Assembly: GCA_025345505.1 (NCBI GenBank)
Contig: JANVCC010000047.1
Span: 9,266,206-9,330,205, forward strand
Source: Todiramphus chloris collaris
Lineage: Eukaryota; Chordata; Aves; Coraciiformes; Alcedinidae
Length of the DNA stretch: 64,000 nucleotides
Direction: 5' to 3'
A program made the position numbers and the translations under genes. Under the pieces are notes generated by a model. That model did no database searches, was not told where the DNA came from, and was given only the letters and a program-made list of their open reading frames with translations. Below, one piece after another: positions 12,601 to 24,343 of this stretch; position 1 is the first letter of the stretch; every line of letters begins with the position of its first letter.

Positions 12601-14306
12601 AACAGACTCTCTGCTTATTACAGAATACATTTCATCAAAAGATCAAGAAATACCTTTCAAACCAAATTAACATCTACCTTATTTTTATGAAACCCTGATC
12701 ATTGGAGGGATTTATATGCAGTGACTCAGAAGGTCTGAGGAACTGTTACTTTGAGATATTTTTGAAATAGGAGTCTGACCACTACAGCTAAGAATATAAA
12801 TTCTTTAAAAGATATTTCAGATGTTTTTCTTTTTAGAAAATTGTTCTCAGTTTTATCAGTTTCCTTATCATTGCTGAGAGACCTTCACAGTCAAAGTGAA
12901 AGGTAAAGTGGGCTTGTCTAACATGGGTGAGCCCATCATGAACTGGAGCAAATACAGACTTCACAGAAAGATGGTGGTGTCTGTAGTAAAGTGAGCATGG
13001 GAATCTTTCCTGTTGCTATATATGATCCAGTCGTACTGATCTCTGAATGGGTTTTCTGTTTCTGTGAGACTATCTCACAACTATCAGTAGTCCTTCCATC
13101 TGGCTGCATCACAAGTGAACTTCAAATGGTGGTTGCCACCACTCTTCTGTGTGCTTTGTGCACTTATATCACATGTGGTTCCAGATGATTTTTTCCTGTG
13201 TGATGACAGTTAAACTTTAAAATGCCTTTGCTGTCATGAAAAGGTATCTTGTAGCAACTCTTTGCTCATAATTTCTACAGAAGTTGATGTAAATTGGGTG
13301 TTTTAGGCTACTTAGAGAACAAAATGTTAAGATACACATACTAGTAAGCCACAAATGGGGGTAGTTGACCATCTAATAGTTTGCTCCCATTTGTACCTGT
13401 AGCAATGAATTCCCTGTATTGACAACCAATTTCACAGGTAAACAGTATCTTTCATAGGTGAGAAGTAATATTTATCACATAGTCTTCCTGCAGCAGAGCA
13501 ATTAGTGGTTGTACAAGGCAGGTACTTATGGATAGGTGGCATTCGTATCTTTACATCTGCACCAGGAAATTTAGAGACTCAAGTTCTTTGGTGCAGTAAG
13601 TGGACATTGGGTGACTTAGATCAGTTGATCATGAGACCCTGTGAAACAGAGCAAGTAAAAGGTGACAGACCTTCACCTGGTTCATAAAGCACAAGCTTAA
13701 TTCAGTATATAAATATGTGATTTTCTGGTTGTAGGCAGCTGAAGGCAATCAGGCATCAGCCTGTGTCCAGGCTGCCTTAGACCCTTACAGTATTTCATTT
13801 TAACCTCTTCTCAGTTACAGCAAGAATTCCAGGACAGAATGAACACTGAAACTTTTCTTTTTCCTAGCATGGAATTATCCTCCTATTGAATAGCAAATGG
13901 AACAGTTGCTGTCCCATGACTGAATGGCAGTGCTCTCAGATTCACAGACAAGGTTCACAAGATTACCAAATAAGATATGCTATTGTCTTCTAAATTACTT
14001 CCTTGAAGCTAAAATCTGAAGTGTCTCTCCAAGGAATTACTTAGCAGTAAAAGGCTTTATTCCATCTGCTGAATAAAGTTGTTTTATTTTAATGCTGTGT
14101 GTCTATAGACGCTGTCCTTCCAGCCACACTGCAATGCCTCTCTTAGGGACTTGTTCCGAGACCTCCATAGGCAACATTTTGCACAAATAAGGGCATTCAT
14201 CAGAATAACACCAAATATTGGGATGAATCCCATAGACTGCCTTTGATAAGAATCAGCCAGGCATAGATCTGAAAGTCTTCACATTACAGCTTACAGGTGC
14301 ATGCAC
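9609..14306. other. Unique DNA, no gene seen
   Basis: Mostly AT-rich and featureless. A pyrimidine-rich, C-rich patch at about 10080-10480 is open in two plus-strand frames (84 and 87 codons), but this follows from composition and no domain is visible. T-rich runs lie at 10052-10068 and 12543-12553. A perfect 17-bp palindrome lies at 10969-10985. Confidence 0.55.
10969..10985. repeat. Perfect short palindrome
   Basis: The sequence ACCTATCAGTGATAGGT has 8-base arms around a single G. It is a dyad of the kind bound by dimeric proteins, but it lies in unremarkable DNA with no promoter around it. Confidence 0.8.
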
Positions 14307-14351
14307 TATATATATGTGTGTGTATACATTAATATGCGTATACATATATAT
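14307..14351. repeat. TA/TG dinucleotide tract
   Basis: An interrupted microsatellite of TA steps, then TG steps, then TA steps again, about 45 bp long. It is likely length-variable. Confidence 0.75.
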
Positions 14352-16500
14352 TAAAATAGTACAGATTGCAGTTGCTGGAGACGTGCCATTGGCTTGTAGA
14401 TAATAATAAACATGATTGACTCCTACAAAATGTAGCTAAACAAATTGGATTGAAGTCTCCTGTCTATTTGGACATAATATCAGAGGTTTGGGGTTTGGTT
14501 TTCTTGGAATGAAGCCTGTCAGTCCTTCAGGGTATAAAAAGCTTGAATGAAATGCAGTTGCTATATAGGTGACAGCGCCCAAAGATAATCAGAATGGGTT
14601 TATTAAAAATGTGTTTAATATTGATTCCTTCATAGCAATTTCAGAAACTATCAAATTTGAAAGCAGAAAACACGTGAGGAAGATATTACTGAATTTCAAG
14701 TATGTCTTCCTGTGTGGAGTAGAAGTAGAAGCATCTCACTTGCTTAATGTGGATTTCCTAAATCTCACAAAATATTTCCTTGTCCTTCTGCCTATGCTAA
14801 AACAATAAAAGAGTAATGTTTGAACTGCACAGGTAAAACATGAGGAAAATTCCAGAAATCTTAATGCAGAAAGTGTGTTGCCATATGCCACTGGCTGTCT
14901 GAGATCACTGGAATGAAGTAAAGGGGAAGACTGCAGATCCTTCCTAGTTCCATAGCAACAGCAGACCAGATATGCTAAGCTCTCCCATACATTCAGTTTT
15001 GTAAGTCACTTAAAAACTCTTTTCCTTTTAAGTTAACATCTTTAAGAGACTTCTAAGCTAACCTCCTTGAGAAAGACAGTGTTGGATGGTCTCAAAGGCT
15101 TAAAAATTCTTTCCTTGGAGAACAAATTATTCTTGTTCCCCACTGGAATTTGTGGCCATAAAATAAATGAGATTTCATCTCATAGCTATAACCATTTGAG
15201 AAATGCTGCTGGAAAGGGGTCAGACCCAATCTCTTCTGGCTACATATGAGTAATTGATATTGACAGGAAGGACTTTTTTGCATGCAGATGGAGGGGAAAA
15301 TAAACAAGGGACATGCAACTGGCATTGCACTGCAAGTGGAACATGTACTGATACCAAGTTGGACGTTTGGAGGAAGATTTCTATACATGTATAGACAATT
15401 TATGTTCCCTCAGAGCTGACATGAGAAAAACTCCTTGCCTGTCTCTTATACACACCTTGGAAGGAAGAATAGATCTTTTCCTGCAGAAATGTAGTTGAAG
15501 TTCAAGGTTATTTTCCTACATTACGAATGCATTCATGTTTGATGGCTTATATGCTTAGGAATACTTCAGAAAAACCTGAAACACGTCAGAGCGCTGGTTA
15601 CTGTGAGACCAGGTTTCTATACAGGGATACAAACACTCTGCATTTTTTGCTACCGTGCAAGGAGCAAATCTCTCAGAGTGTCTACTCTGAACAAAATTAT
15701 TTTACACTGTGGTCACTCTGATTCCTTTTACCTTGATAGAAATCCCATTGTGTGTGGATATGAAACGTGATAACAAAGGCACAGAGAGCTGAAAAGCTGT
15801 TAGAAAGAGAGCATGAACTCAGTCAGCTGCCAGCCTTGAAATGATAAGCAATTATAAATCCTATCCTTGAAATACCAAGGAGAAGGGGGAAAACTCACAT
15901 GTCCTTACACCTGCACTCCCATAACCTCACTTAGGGTGATATTACACAAGAAGAAGAGGGCTGGTTAAGAAAGGTTGCTCTCAACTCCTATTCTATTCCA
16001 CAGACATCAAACACACACACAGAAAACCAAACATGAGGAAGAACATATTTGAAAATGAAATGGTTTCAAGCATCCCTTAGGACACAGTATCATTACAGCC
16101 TTTCAGGGGCATGAGCTTCTAGAGTCTCTCTGGCATCTGAGCATCTCTAGAGACATCCAAGAGTTATAGATTTATCCCATATAATATACACCAGAGATAT
16201 GTTTTTCATAAAAGATATGAAAGCTTTGGGTTTCCTACCCCCTTTTATTTCCAGTCTTTTCTATATGCATGTTTCTCTTCCAATTACAAAGCGTCAGGAC
16301 TTCTTATGTTGTGCCCCTGATGGTCTAGACTGGAATTTTTTTAGATGTCAGAAAAGACATTTCTGGGTGGAGTGGTAAAATCAGCCAACGAAGCATTGCT
16401 CATGCACCCCTCAGAATGATGGTGCCACAACAGCTTTTCCTAACTCAGCCCAATACACACCATGTGCCTCTCCTTCCCCTTTTGCTGAAGAAGCAAAGTC

Positions 16501-16519
16501 ATCACAGTGTTACTGTGAT
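16501..16519. repeat. Short hairpin (inverted repeat)
   Basis: ATCACAGT and ACTGTGAT are perfect 8-base arms separated by GTT. No T-run or promoter element gives it a role. Confidence 0.75.
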
Positions 16520-19500
16520 CCTGGTCAAATGAATAGTATCATTTTTTAAAAAATTTTTTTTTTCATTAAAAAAACATAATTCTTCACAGGTTTGGGGTTT
16601 TTTTTTCTACCCTTTCTCTAAGCTTTATGGTTGGAGGAGCTCACACCTTGCTCCTGCTAGACTTCCCAACATCTGAATGTATTAAATTGTTCTCTGCGTT
16701 TGCACAGAATTTTCCATGTTGCAGTCATTAAATCCACTTCACGTATTATGTGTCTCTTTAAAAGTTTTATCCCAGGTCTTTTTAAGGTTGGTTGGTCACA
16801 GTACTTCCGGATTTGTGAACACTCTTGATATCATCTGATCGGGGTGGGGATCTCCTCAGGGTTTAGTACCACACAGACTTTCTTAGAACCTGCTCCTTTA
16901 ATCATGGTAGCAGAGTCTCATTTTAAGCCTGGTTTCTTCTAACAGAGGTCAGATGAGTTTCAAAATTTCTATTCATAAAGGATGGTAATTTAGAAAGAAA
17001 GTAAGTTGAACCCTTTTAAAGGAGACACATTTCAACAGGTAGTTCTGCCATTGTCTTTTGGTATAGATTTATCTTATCAAAATAGTGAGATTGCAGAAAT
17101 AGTGCAACTGCAAAGCAGAATAGCGCAGGAAAAAAAAAGCCATTGATTACAAATTTCACAGTTTTAGAGGAGAGCACTATCTTACAAGAAAGTACTATTC
17201 TAAAGAAAGAGACTGTAACTTCCAAGTGTCATGATAATGTGTGGTTTTAATTATACCAGGAATGTTGATAGATTAACAGATAACGAACAAAGATATCGAA
17301 GACATCAATATTCTTCAAACACAGGCTAAATATTTAATGTATATATTGAAAAATCAATGTAAAAGTAAAATTCCCTAAGCTAAAGACAAGCAAAGTGTGT
17401 TTAATAGCTCTGAATGACAGAGATTGGTTAACTCCCTAATTGGAAGAACATACAAGAGAAACTAACCACATAAGTCAAAGAATAAATGAAGGAAAGGCTG
17501 CCATAGAGATTAAAGATTTATACAGCTGTTTCATCCATCTGGTGTTTAACCAAGCAAAGGCTGGTGGAGAGCATATGACTCAGATGCCTATATGGCAGGA
17601 TAACTGACTGATTAAATGAATTTGTACATCCATCAAAGATCAGAAGACTTAAAATTAGACCTACCAAAAAAAGCCACACAAAATGTTTGGAGTGCACAGA
17701 GAGTTTGTAGAAGACTGTGCAGCGAGTTCCACGGGAGTTTTGGAAGGCCACAGAACAGGAGACACCAGGATGGGTTTGGGAGCTGCAGCAGGTGCCTAAT
17801 TGTTGAAATATAAAAATTCTAATGTAGTGCTTGAAAATACTGAATGGAAAGAAAATGGGTGGCTTTTGAAATGTGGAATTAAAGCATGCAGTGGTGAGTT
17901 ATACTTAAGAATATAAAGCCACAGGAAAAAAAATATTTTCTCACTGGATTTGAACAGCTTATACATAAAATTTCCTATGAATTTTGTTGCAAGAAAAAAA
18001 AAAATAAACTGATGTTAGCCATCAGCCAAATCAGCTTTTTGAATGTTAACCTGTAAACCGCTTAACTGTGCATGCTAAATCTCAACAAAACTGTTGACTT
18101 GATTTAGATGCTTTTCATATGCCCAGAACACCATGACATGCTGGTAATCGAGAAGAAGATCAGTTTTAGATTTCTAAACTTCTCACAGAAAAGCCCTGGT
18201 GACATCGCTGAGTAGATCAGCCACCTACTTCTCTGTTTTGAGGTTGGTACTTTTGTTCTAAACACATTTTATCCTCAGAGGAGCATAACGAAATTTGGAA
18301 ATAGAAAGAGTCCAGCTTCACACAGTAGTGGAACTGTTCTGATTTAGATTAACATCACACACATAAATGAACGCGAGATGTTCATCTCTTGAATGTCTCT
18401 TGCACACCTTTACTAATGAGGAATTTTGCACACTGAAACATCATCATGGCAGAAACAACAGGCAGAACAATCCTGATGGGTGTGAGGAAAAGCAGAGACT
18501 TGGGAGATCAAGGTTAGCATGTTGGATATCCCTGTAATAGAAATGTCTGGATGTGCCATACGGAACATTGTACTTAGATATCCTGGAAAAGATATGTAAA
18601 TTTTGGCCAGTTTTCAGTCTATCTGTAAATTTTCCCCCCCATCTGTCACCCACAGGCATCTTGCATCATAAAGCACCCCAAACACTATCCAAACAAGAAA
18701 TCTGAGAGAACACTGTAGCTTGAGAAAGCTTCCCAGGTGCTTTCTCTTTGCCCCTTCCTAATAACAGTTCTCTTGGATTTGTCACAACCCTTAATATTAA
18801 ACAATGCCATGAGGCAGAACTTGAAAGATTTTACATGTGTTACATCTGATACTGTGTGTTACTCATGAAATTTACCATAGACCTTGCTATGCTGAGCTGT
18901 ATAAAACACTGAGTGTGTAAAACATTTCACTCTGTGGCAGTTCTGCAGCTCAACCTGTACATGGGTCACTTTCAATAGGTTATTTGTCCTTGCTTTTACA
19001 AAACCCCAGAGCACACATCCTCCAAGAATTTCAGGCAAAACTTTGAAGCCCTCCTTTTACTGGACATAACTTCCAGGCTGTGTGAGCTGGAGTCATCTTC
19101 GTTCACTTAGATGTTGATAGACTGTCCAAGTCATTCACCCTGAGCTCACCTTATGGTCAACAAGAAGAGACAGAGGATGCCAGAGGGTAACCTGTCTTAC
19201 AGGAAGCCAGTTTAGGTTGAGAAAAGTAGTACTTTGGAAGTGATTATTTCTTTCTGGTGATGAGAAGTACTGGAAGGGTGGCTGGCTCTGACTTAGATGT
19301 AAAACTTTTAAGTATCCGCTTTAGGTCTCCTTTGCCTTTTCCATGGCACTATTCACCCACTATGCAGTACCAAAAGCATTGGACTTTTACCACCATTTCT
19401 TTCTATAGGGTTGACACAAAGCTAGTGCGCCTTAAAATTGCAACACAGTCCTTTAAAAGGACTTAAAAGGAATAGGATTTGGCTGGCCCCGGCCCCCCAA

Positions 19501-20726
19501 CAGGAGCTATTTCACCTGTGGGATGTAATATACAGAGTGTTATTACTCAGGTCTTTGCCTGCATGACATGAAACTCTCACACAGATCATCACACAGCTAT
19601 GGAGGGCAGCAGGTTCCTGGCTGGCAGCCCGGGTGAGGACTGGAAATGTCCCAGGGGCTTCTGAAGAAAACAGGCACCACTTTTATCTCTCATGAAGAGG
19701 ATGCTGATGATGATGTAGGTGCAGGATAGAGCAGAGGTGGTGACAGGTGCTGGCAAGGAGGAGGTCCTGAGAGGAAAATGGGAGACACTTAGGTAGCCAT
19801 TTCACCCTTTGTTTCACATTTTAAACACCCTTGAACATTGTACACCCTTGTACAAATAAATTGACAAGGGTGGGAGTGTCTCTTTTGTTCTTCCTAATGG
19901 CTGATAAGAACACAATAAACTGCACTTCAAATGACCTGGGACTTAGAATTCCTGAAGCAAGCATGTTGAGAAAATCATGGTAGAAATGGTCAGTTCAATA
20001 AAAGAGCAAACTTTCATAATAGGAGAGCATGTAGAAGGTATTGCAGGGTTGGTTCTGAGCAGATATGTCTTCCTGTCCTGAAGAAATCCTTGGAACACAG
20101 CACTTTTTGCAGTACGCTTTTACTATCTCCAAGGATGTATTACTGTGAGCAAAACTCTCAGCAGGAACAAGGGCTATCAAGGGAGTGATTTCATGGCCTG
20201 ATGACCGGTCCCACCAGAGACCAACATCTCACTCACAACACCTGCCTGTTTTGTTCTGAAAATTTTGCCCAGCTATTACCAGTGTGATTTGCTCCCAGGG
20301 AAGGAACGCAAAATAAGGGCTCCTGGGAAAACTGGCTCGCTCATTCCACCCTGTTAAAAGTTAGAATTAATCAAGGTGTTCTTTCTCTTTCCCATTGGGT
20401 TCAGACAGTGAGAAGAAAATTAAACAAAAGGAGGAAGATGATGAATCAGCCTCAGAATATGAATAATTCGGGGACCAAGGAGCTTGAGACAAAAGAAAAC
20501 ATGATTCTTATTTTCAAAGTTCATCCTTCATTCTCGAATACCCATCATCATCTACTGCCAAGATGCCAAGATTAAAATCTGTTTCTTCATTTGTCTTCTC
20601 ATATTTCAAGGGAATGTAAAAAAAGGGATTGCTGGTCCCAGACTGAAAGTGCATTACCCTAAGAGCACATAAAACCACAGGAGAGTTTGCTGGGAAAATC
20701 AGCATGAAGGCATTCATGAAATCAAG

Positions 20727-20770
20727 TTTTTTTTTGTTTGTTTATTTTGGTTTTTTGTTTTTTTTTTTTT
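20727..20770. repeat. T-rich simple tract
   Basis: A tract of T runs broken by single or paired G and one A, about 44 bp. On the other strand it is an A-rich tract. It has no retroposon body attached. Confidence 0.7.
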
Positions 20771-21005
20771 CCTGACAGTAAAGGGCAAGGAAAGAGAGAA
20801 AAGGTATCCTTTCCTCAGGGTGTTTTAAAGTGTCTTCCTCCTGTTTTATTTATTCTGGAATAGGTGTTTCTTTCTGAGATTTATCCCTTTTGCTCTTTCT
20901 GCATCATAAATGTAAAAAAGCATTCTGACTGCAAAAGGCAAGCAAGGAGTGCTGTCTGATGTTAAACAGCAAGGGGGTAAGTAAAGTCTGCCTCCTATTT
21001 CTACC

Positions 21006-21450
21006 TGTCCCAGCTTCAGTTTGGGTTAATTATCCCCAGTAGCTGCTGGCCCAGACAGCTGGTAGGGGCTACAGTGGGATAAACAACTGAGCCAGCCAAT
21101 GGGATGTACCATACCATACTGAGCCATGCCCCTATATAAAGGGATTGCTGGCCTGGGCTGCCTTTGGTGTGTTAATGTGGAGATTCAGTGCAGCTGGAGC
21201 TGGGTAAGTGATGCCCTTAGCACAGGTAGAGCCTTCTGGTATGTCTCATTTCATCAGCGCTATTATTAATACTGTTGTTTTCTTCTCTCTTTGTGTTGTT
21301 TCATCAAACTGTCCTTAATTCAACCCTGGGTCTTAACTTTTGTTTTTCTTGCTTCTGATTTTCCTTCCGGTACCACAGGATTGGATTGTGTGGAAGTGAT
21401 GGGTGAGCAGCTATATGGGTTTAGCTGATGACAGAGGTTAAACCACGACA
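21006..21450 (+). mobile_element. Solo LTR, family A, copy 1
   Basis: A 445-bp solo LTR of an endogenous retrovirus. It starts TGTCCCAGC and ends AACCACGACA, matching the ends of the copies at 23916, 37223 and 51843. The order inside is a U3 with a GCCAATGGGAT box, a TATATAAA box (21133-21140), a pyrimidine-rich stretch, and a 3' end with AGGTTAAACC. No internal retroviral sequence lies on either side, so the provirus has recombined to a solo LTR. The flanks ctacc (21001-21005) and cttat (21451-21455) do not form a clear target duplication, unlike copies 2-4, so this copy may be older or its edge altered. The LTR class is inferred from its relatives. Confidence 0.88.
21096..21140 (+). promoter_or_regulatory. 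LTR promoter, CCAAT and TATA boxes
   Basis: CCAAT at 21096-21100 and TATATAAA at 21133-21140 lie 32 bases apart in LTR copy 1, the spacing expected of an RNA polymerase II promoter. The arrangement is conserved in copies 3 and 4. Whether it is active cannot be read from the sequence. Confidence 0.7.
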
Positions 21451-23481
21451 CTTATGTTTCATGTATGATCCTTCAAGGTCCTACAGCCTTGGCTGTACTC
21501 TTGGGATAAGTACTATCTGGCCTGTTGAGTGTGCAAGCTCTCTGCTATCAAGGCCATTCTCTTCCTTAGTGTTGTTTTGAGCAGATCTCCCTCCTGCAGC
21601 ATCCCAGTTCTCTAGATATGAGCATCTAGCTGAGTCAGTATTCTGCTATGTAACAATGTTCTTCTAGAACATCTCAGGAACTCTTGACCCCATGTATAAT
21701 ACCTATGCAGAGAAACTCCTTATACCATGGGTCTGATTAACTACATATTGTTGGTCTGGCACCATGAGGAGCAGAGACCTGACTGCTCACATATACAGGC
21801 ACAACAAAAGTGTCTACAACAAAGTAAAAATCCAGGGGCTTTCAGATGAATGGGATTGTTGCCAGAAATTCGTATAATCCTGTGACGTTACTTTTGATTT
21901 ATTGGGCTCTTACATCTGTGCAAAAGAAAAGGGTGAATTTTATTAACTATAACAAATTTAAGCTTATAAACAAAGATACACCACAACTTCCCTGTAATTC
22001 TGTGTGTGTGAAAAATGCCAGTATTTTATTTTTATTTGAAAAGATACCAATTGTTATTATATAAAATACATTAAGCAAAGAAGAGCCATTTCCCCTTATT
22101 TATGTTGTTTTTCTTTAAAAACCTGCTTTCCAGACTGGAAAGCATTTTAACAATAAAAGTATGAATAAAATACAAATAATTTCAAAATGGGCTGGGGCTC
22201 CGGGGAACAGAAAAAGAATGCATATAATTAAAGACTACATCATAATGCCTCTGAAAAGAGCTGATTGAAACATTTTTCATATGATTTTATTGTGCTGAGA
22301 CCAAAATATTTCATAGAAGTATGAGTTGAAAAGGACATTTTAACCAAGAACATTTTCTAGTCTGGATTCTTAACTTGGAAACGACCAGAGTGAGAGACCA
22401 TCTTCATAAGCCTTTTCCATATGTCTTTAAAGCACAGCTTTAGATCTCAGTCCAGCACAAGCCTGCCTCCATAAAAGCACTGCAAAAGTTCAGTGCTAGA
22501 ATGAAAGGAGCATTTAGAAAATCAGATGTTGTCATGAAATAGAGCTGTTACCTTCTTTCAGTTTTAGAGCTGTTCTCACCTCGTAGATTTTAAAGATCAT
22601 TTGAAACCAAAACTTTCTTCTAATGAAGCATATTCTTTCCCCCTTCTCCATATATTACTTAGCAATAAATATTATGCTGAAATATATATCTTCATGCTCA
22701 AGAGGGATCAACTTTAAGCCCCTGACTTAAACCTAGGAACAAAATACATCTCTTATTTGTCTCCGTTCAGGACTATGAAGACTATAACAGCTGTTGTGAA
22801 CAAACTGTCCTATGTTTAAAAAGTGAAATTTGCACAAGGAAAACAAATGTTTACTCTTGGGTTTAATCGGATGCTTTGTGACAGAAGACCACCCCACGCA
22901 GATCAGAAGAAATTTAGTAAACATATGTATCTGGGGAAAGACAGCTGAGTTATGGGGTGGGAGGAAGAGAGATGTGACCTAGCAAGATGCTGAGGGCAAG
23001 GAAGTTTTGCTGCAACATATGAGAATGGCACACCATGGCCTCCTTGGCAGGGTTAAGAAGTTACTCAAACAAGGATCATCTGTGCTCTGATGTCAGCAGC
23101 TTCAACCTCCTGTGCAGCTTGGGAAGCAAGGCAGCAATAACACCCACCTTGGACAGGTGGTTACTGCCTTGTGTTCAGCTGGAGCATTAGAAGAAGATGG
23201 AATATCTTGAGCACAGCAAGCGGACAGGCTAATGCCCCTGGAGATCACGAAGCTAAATCGCATTTCAGCTGGTATCGATTGGGGGGAGATGACCCTGTTA
23301 CAGACGACCATCAGTGGAAATTAAAGAAATTGGTTTGCAGACGAACTTGACAGGTAGCCCGATTTTTAGGATTAAATGTTGGGTTATTGCTAGTGATTCA
23401 TCAAAGACTGTTCCAAGGCAGCAACACTACTTTTCATATTAACTGTCATAATATCAAAGAAAGAGGGGACAGAGGTCAGAA
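21451..23481. other. Unique DNA, no gene seen
   Basis: AT-rich sequence between two LTR copies. A weak similarity to a CR1 tail near 22310-22345 was not strong enough to call. No retroviral internal sequence was recognised, so copies 1 and 2 are separate insertions and not the two ends of one provirus. Confidence 0.5.
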
Positions 23482-23910
23482 GTGCATACACCAGCCATTG
23501 CTCTGGATGTGGAATACCAAGATGCTTCCAGAGATCTAAAACAAGGGCCCACTACAGCTGAGATCTGGAAATCAGGCTGTGACATGTGTGTGGACAAAAG
23601 CAAAGTCCACAAGGAGAGCAATGCTGTAATTGCCTATGCTTTCCCTAGCCCTCGGGGGGGGAAAAGCGGATTCTGCCCGGGACTGCTGGCTTGTGGCGAG
23701 CAGGAGAGAGCTTGCTTTGCCTGGCACCATGCCGAAGAAGGAGCTGTCCGAAGACCAAGCATTGCTGAAGGAGTGGGACAGGCCAGGTAATTCTCTCTCT
23801 CACTGGAAACAGCAATGTTGGAAGAGCCTTGCAAGAGCCAGGGGGTCTTCAGTCACAAAAAGCTGTTTCCTGTGGGTTTCAGCATGGTCCCCTGAGACTG
23901 GTCCCCTTGA
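23482..23910 (+). other. GC-richer patch with exon-like signals
   Basis: This patch is richer in G+C than its surroundings and lies directly upstream of LTR copy 2. An ATG at 23729 in a good context (GGCACCATGC) opens a frame of 19 codons plus one base that ends at a consensus-like splice donor, CCAG|GTAATT, at 23786/23787. The predicted peptide starts MPKKELSEDQ and is charged. The frame extends upstream to another ATG at 23630. I do not recognise the peptide. It could be a lineage-specific first exon, part of an old retroelement leader, or chance. Confidence 0.25.
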
Positions 23911-23915
23911 CTCTG

Positions 23916-24338
23916 TGTCCTGGATTTTGTTTTAATTAATTATTCCAAGCAGCTGTGAGGGACACAGTGAGATAGACAACCAAGCCAGTCAATGGGATGT
24001 TGGATACCACACTGAGTAGTGGGGCAGTATAGGGGCAGGCCCCTATGTAGGGGGAGGGCTGGCCTGGGCTGCCTGTTTTGAACTTGCTTCAGTGTGGCTG
24101 GAGCAGGGAAAGTGGTGTCTTGGTCACAGATAGAGCCTTCCTGGTTTCTATCACTGGCTTTGTCTTCCATTTCATCAGCACTATCACTAGTGCTGGTGCT
24201 TTCTTCTCTCTTTTTTTTTTCCTTCTCCTGATTCTTCTTCCTATCCCACAGGAGGGTGTGGGGGTGTGTGTAGGGTGGGAAAGCGGTGGGTGAACGTCTG
24301 CATGATGTTTATCTGCCAGCAGAGGTTAAATCCCAACA
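23916..24338 (+). mobile_element. Solo LTR, family A, copy 2
   Basis: A 423-bp solo LTR starting TGTCCTGG and ending CCCAACA, flanked by a perfect CTCTG duplication. Two changes set it apart from its relatives. The TATA region carries a small inverted insertion (24029-24046), leaving TATGTAGG in place of TATATAAG. The segment that in copies 1, 3 and 4 lies between the TCTCTTT run and the TTCTTCCTCCTGATTC stretch, which holds the polyadenylation-signal position, is missing. The CCAAT box is also altered to GTCAAT. This LTR should be a weak or dead promoter and should not terminate transcripts. Confidence 0.88.
24029..24046. repeat. Inverted micro-insertion in LTR copy 2
   Basis: ATAGGGGC and GCCCCTAT are perfect 8-base arms around AG. 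In the sister copies this place reads GCCCCTATATAAGGGG with no upstream inverted partner. The extra arm is the reverse complement of the neighbouring TATA-region sequence, which points to a local template switch after or during the insertion's history. Confidence 0.8.
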
Positions 24339-24343
24339 CTCTG

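Larger units (their letters stand above)
14352..21005. other. AT-rich unique DNA, no gene seen
   Basis: No element or gene was recognised over this 6.6 kb. Visible minor features are a 19-bp hairpin at 16501-16519, an A/T run at 16542-16574, and a T-rich tract at 20727-20770. The largest open frame (98 codons, minus strand, 15092-15388) has no recognisable content. Confidence 0.55.
23911..24343. repeat. 5-bp target duplication of LTR copy 2
   Basis: CTCTG at 23911-23915 is repeated exactly at 24339-24343, immediately outside the LTR ends. A 5-bp duplication is the size expected of ERVL-type (class III) integrase. Confidence 0.85.

Noticed and set aside
22310-22345. ATTTCATAGAAGTATGAG followed by AAAAGGACATTTTAACC, resembling a reversed CR1 tail
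   Set aside because: Only a loose match to the ATAGAATCATAG...AAAGGACC pattern, and no further CR1 wording follows.
21006-24338. LTR copies 1 and 2 as the two ends of one provirus
   Set aside because: Copy 2 has its own perfect target duplication (CTCTG) on both sides, and the 2.5 kb between the copies shows no retroviral gene.
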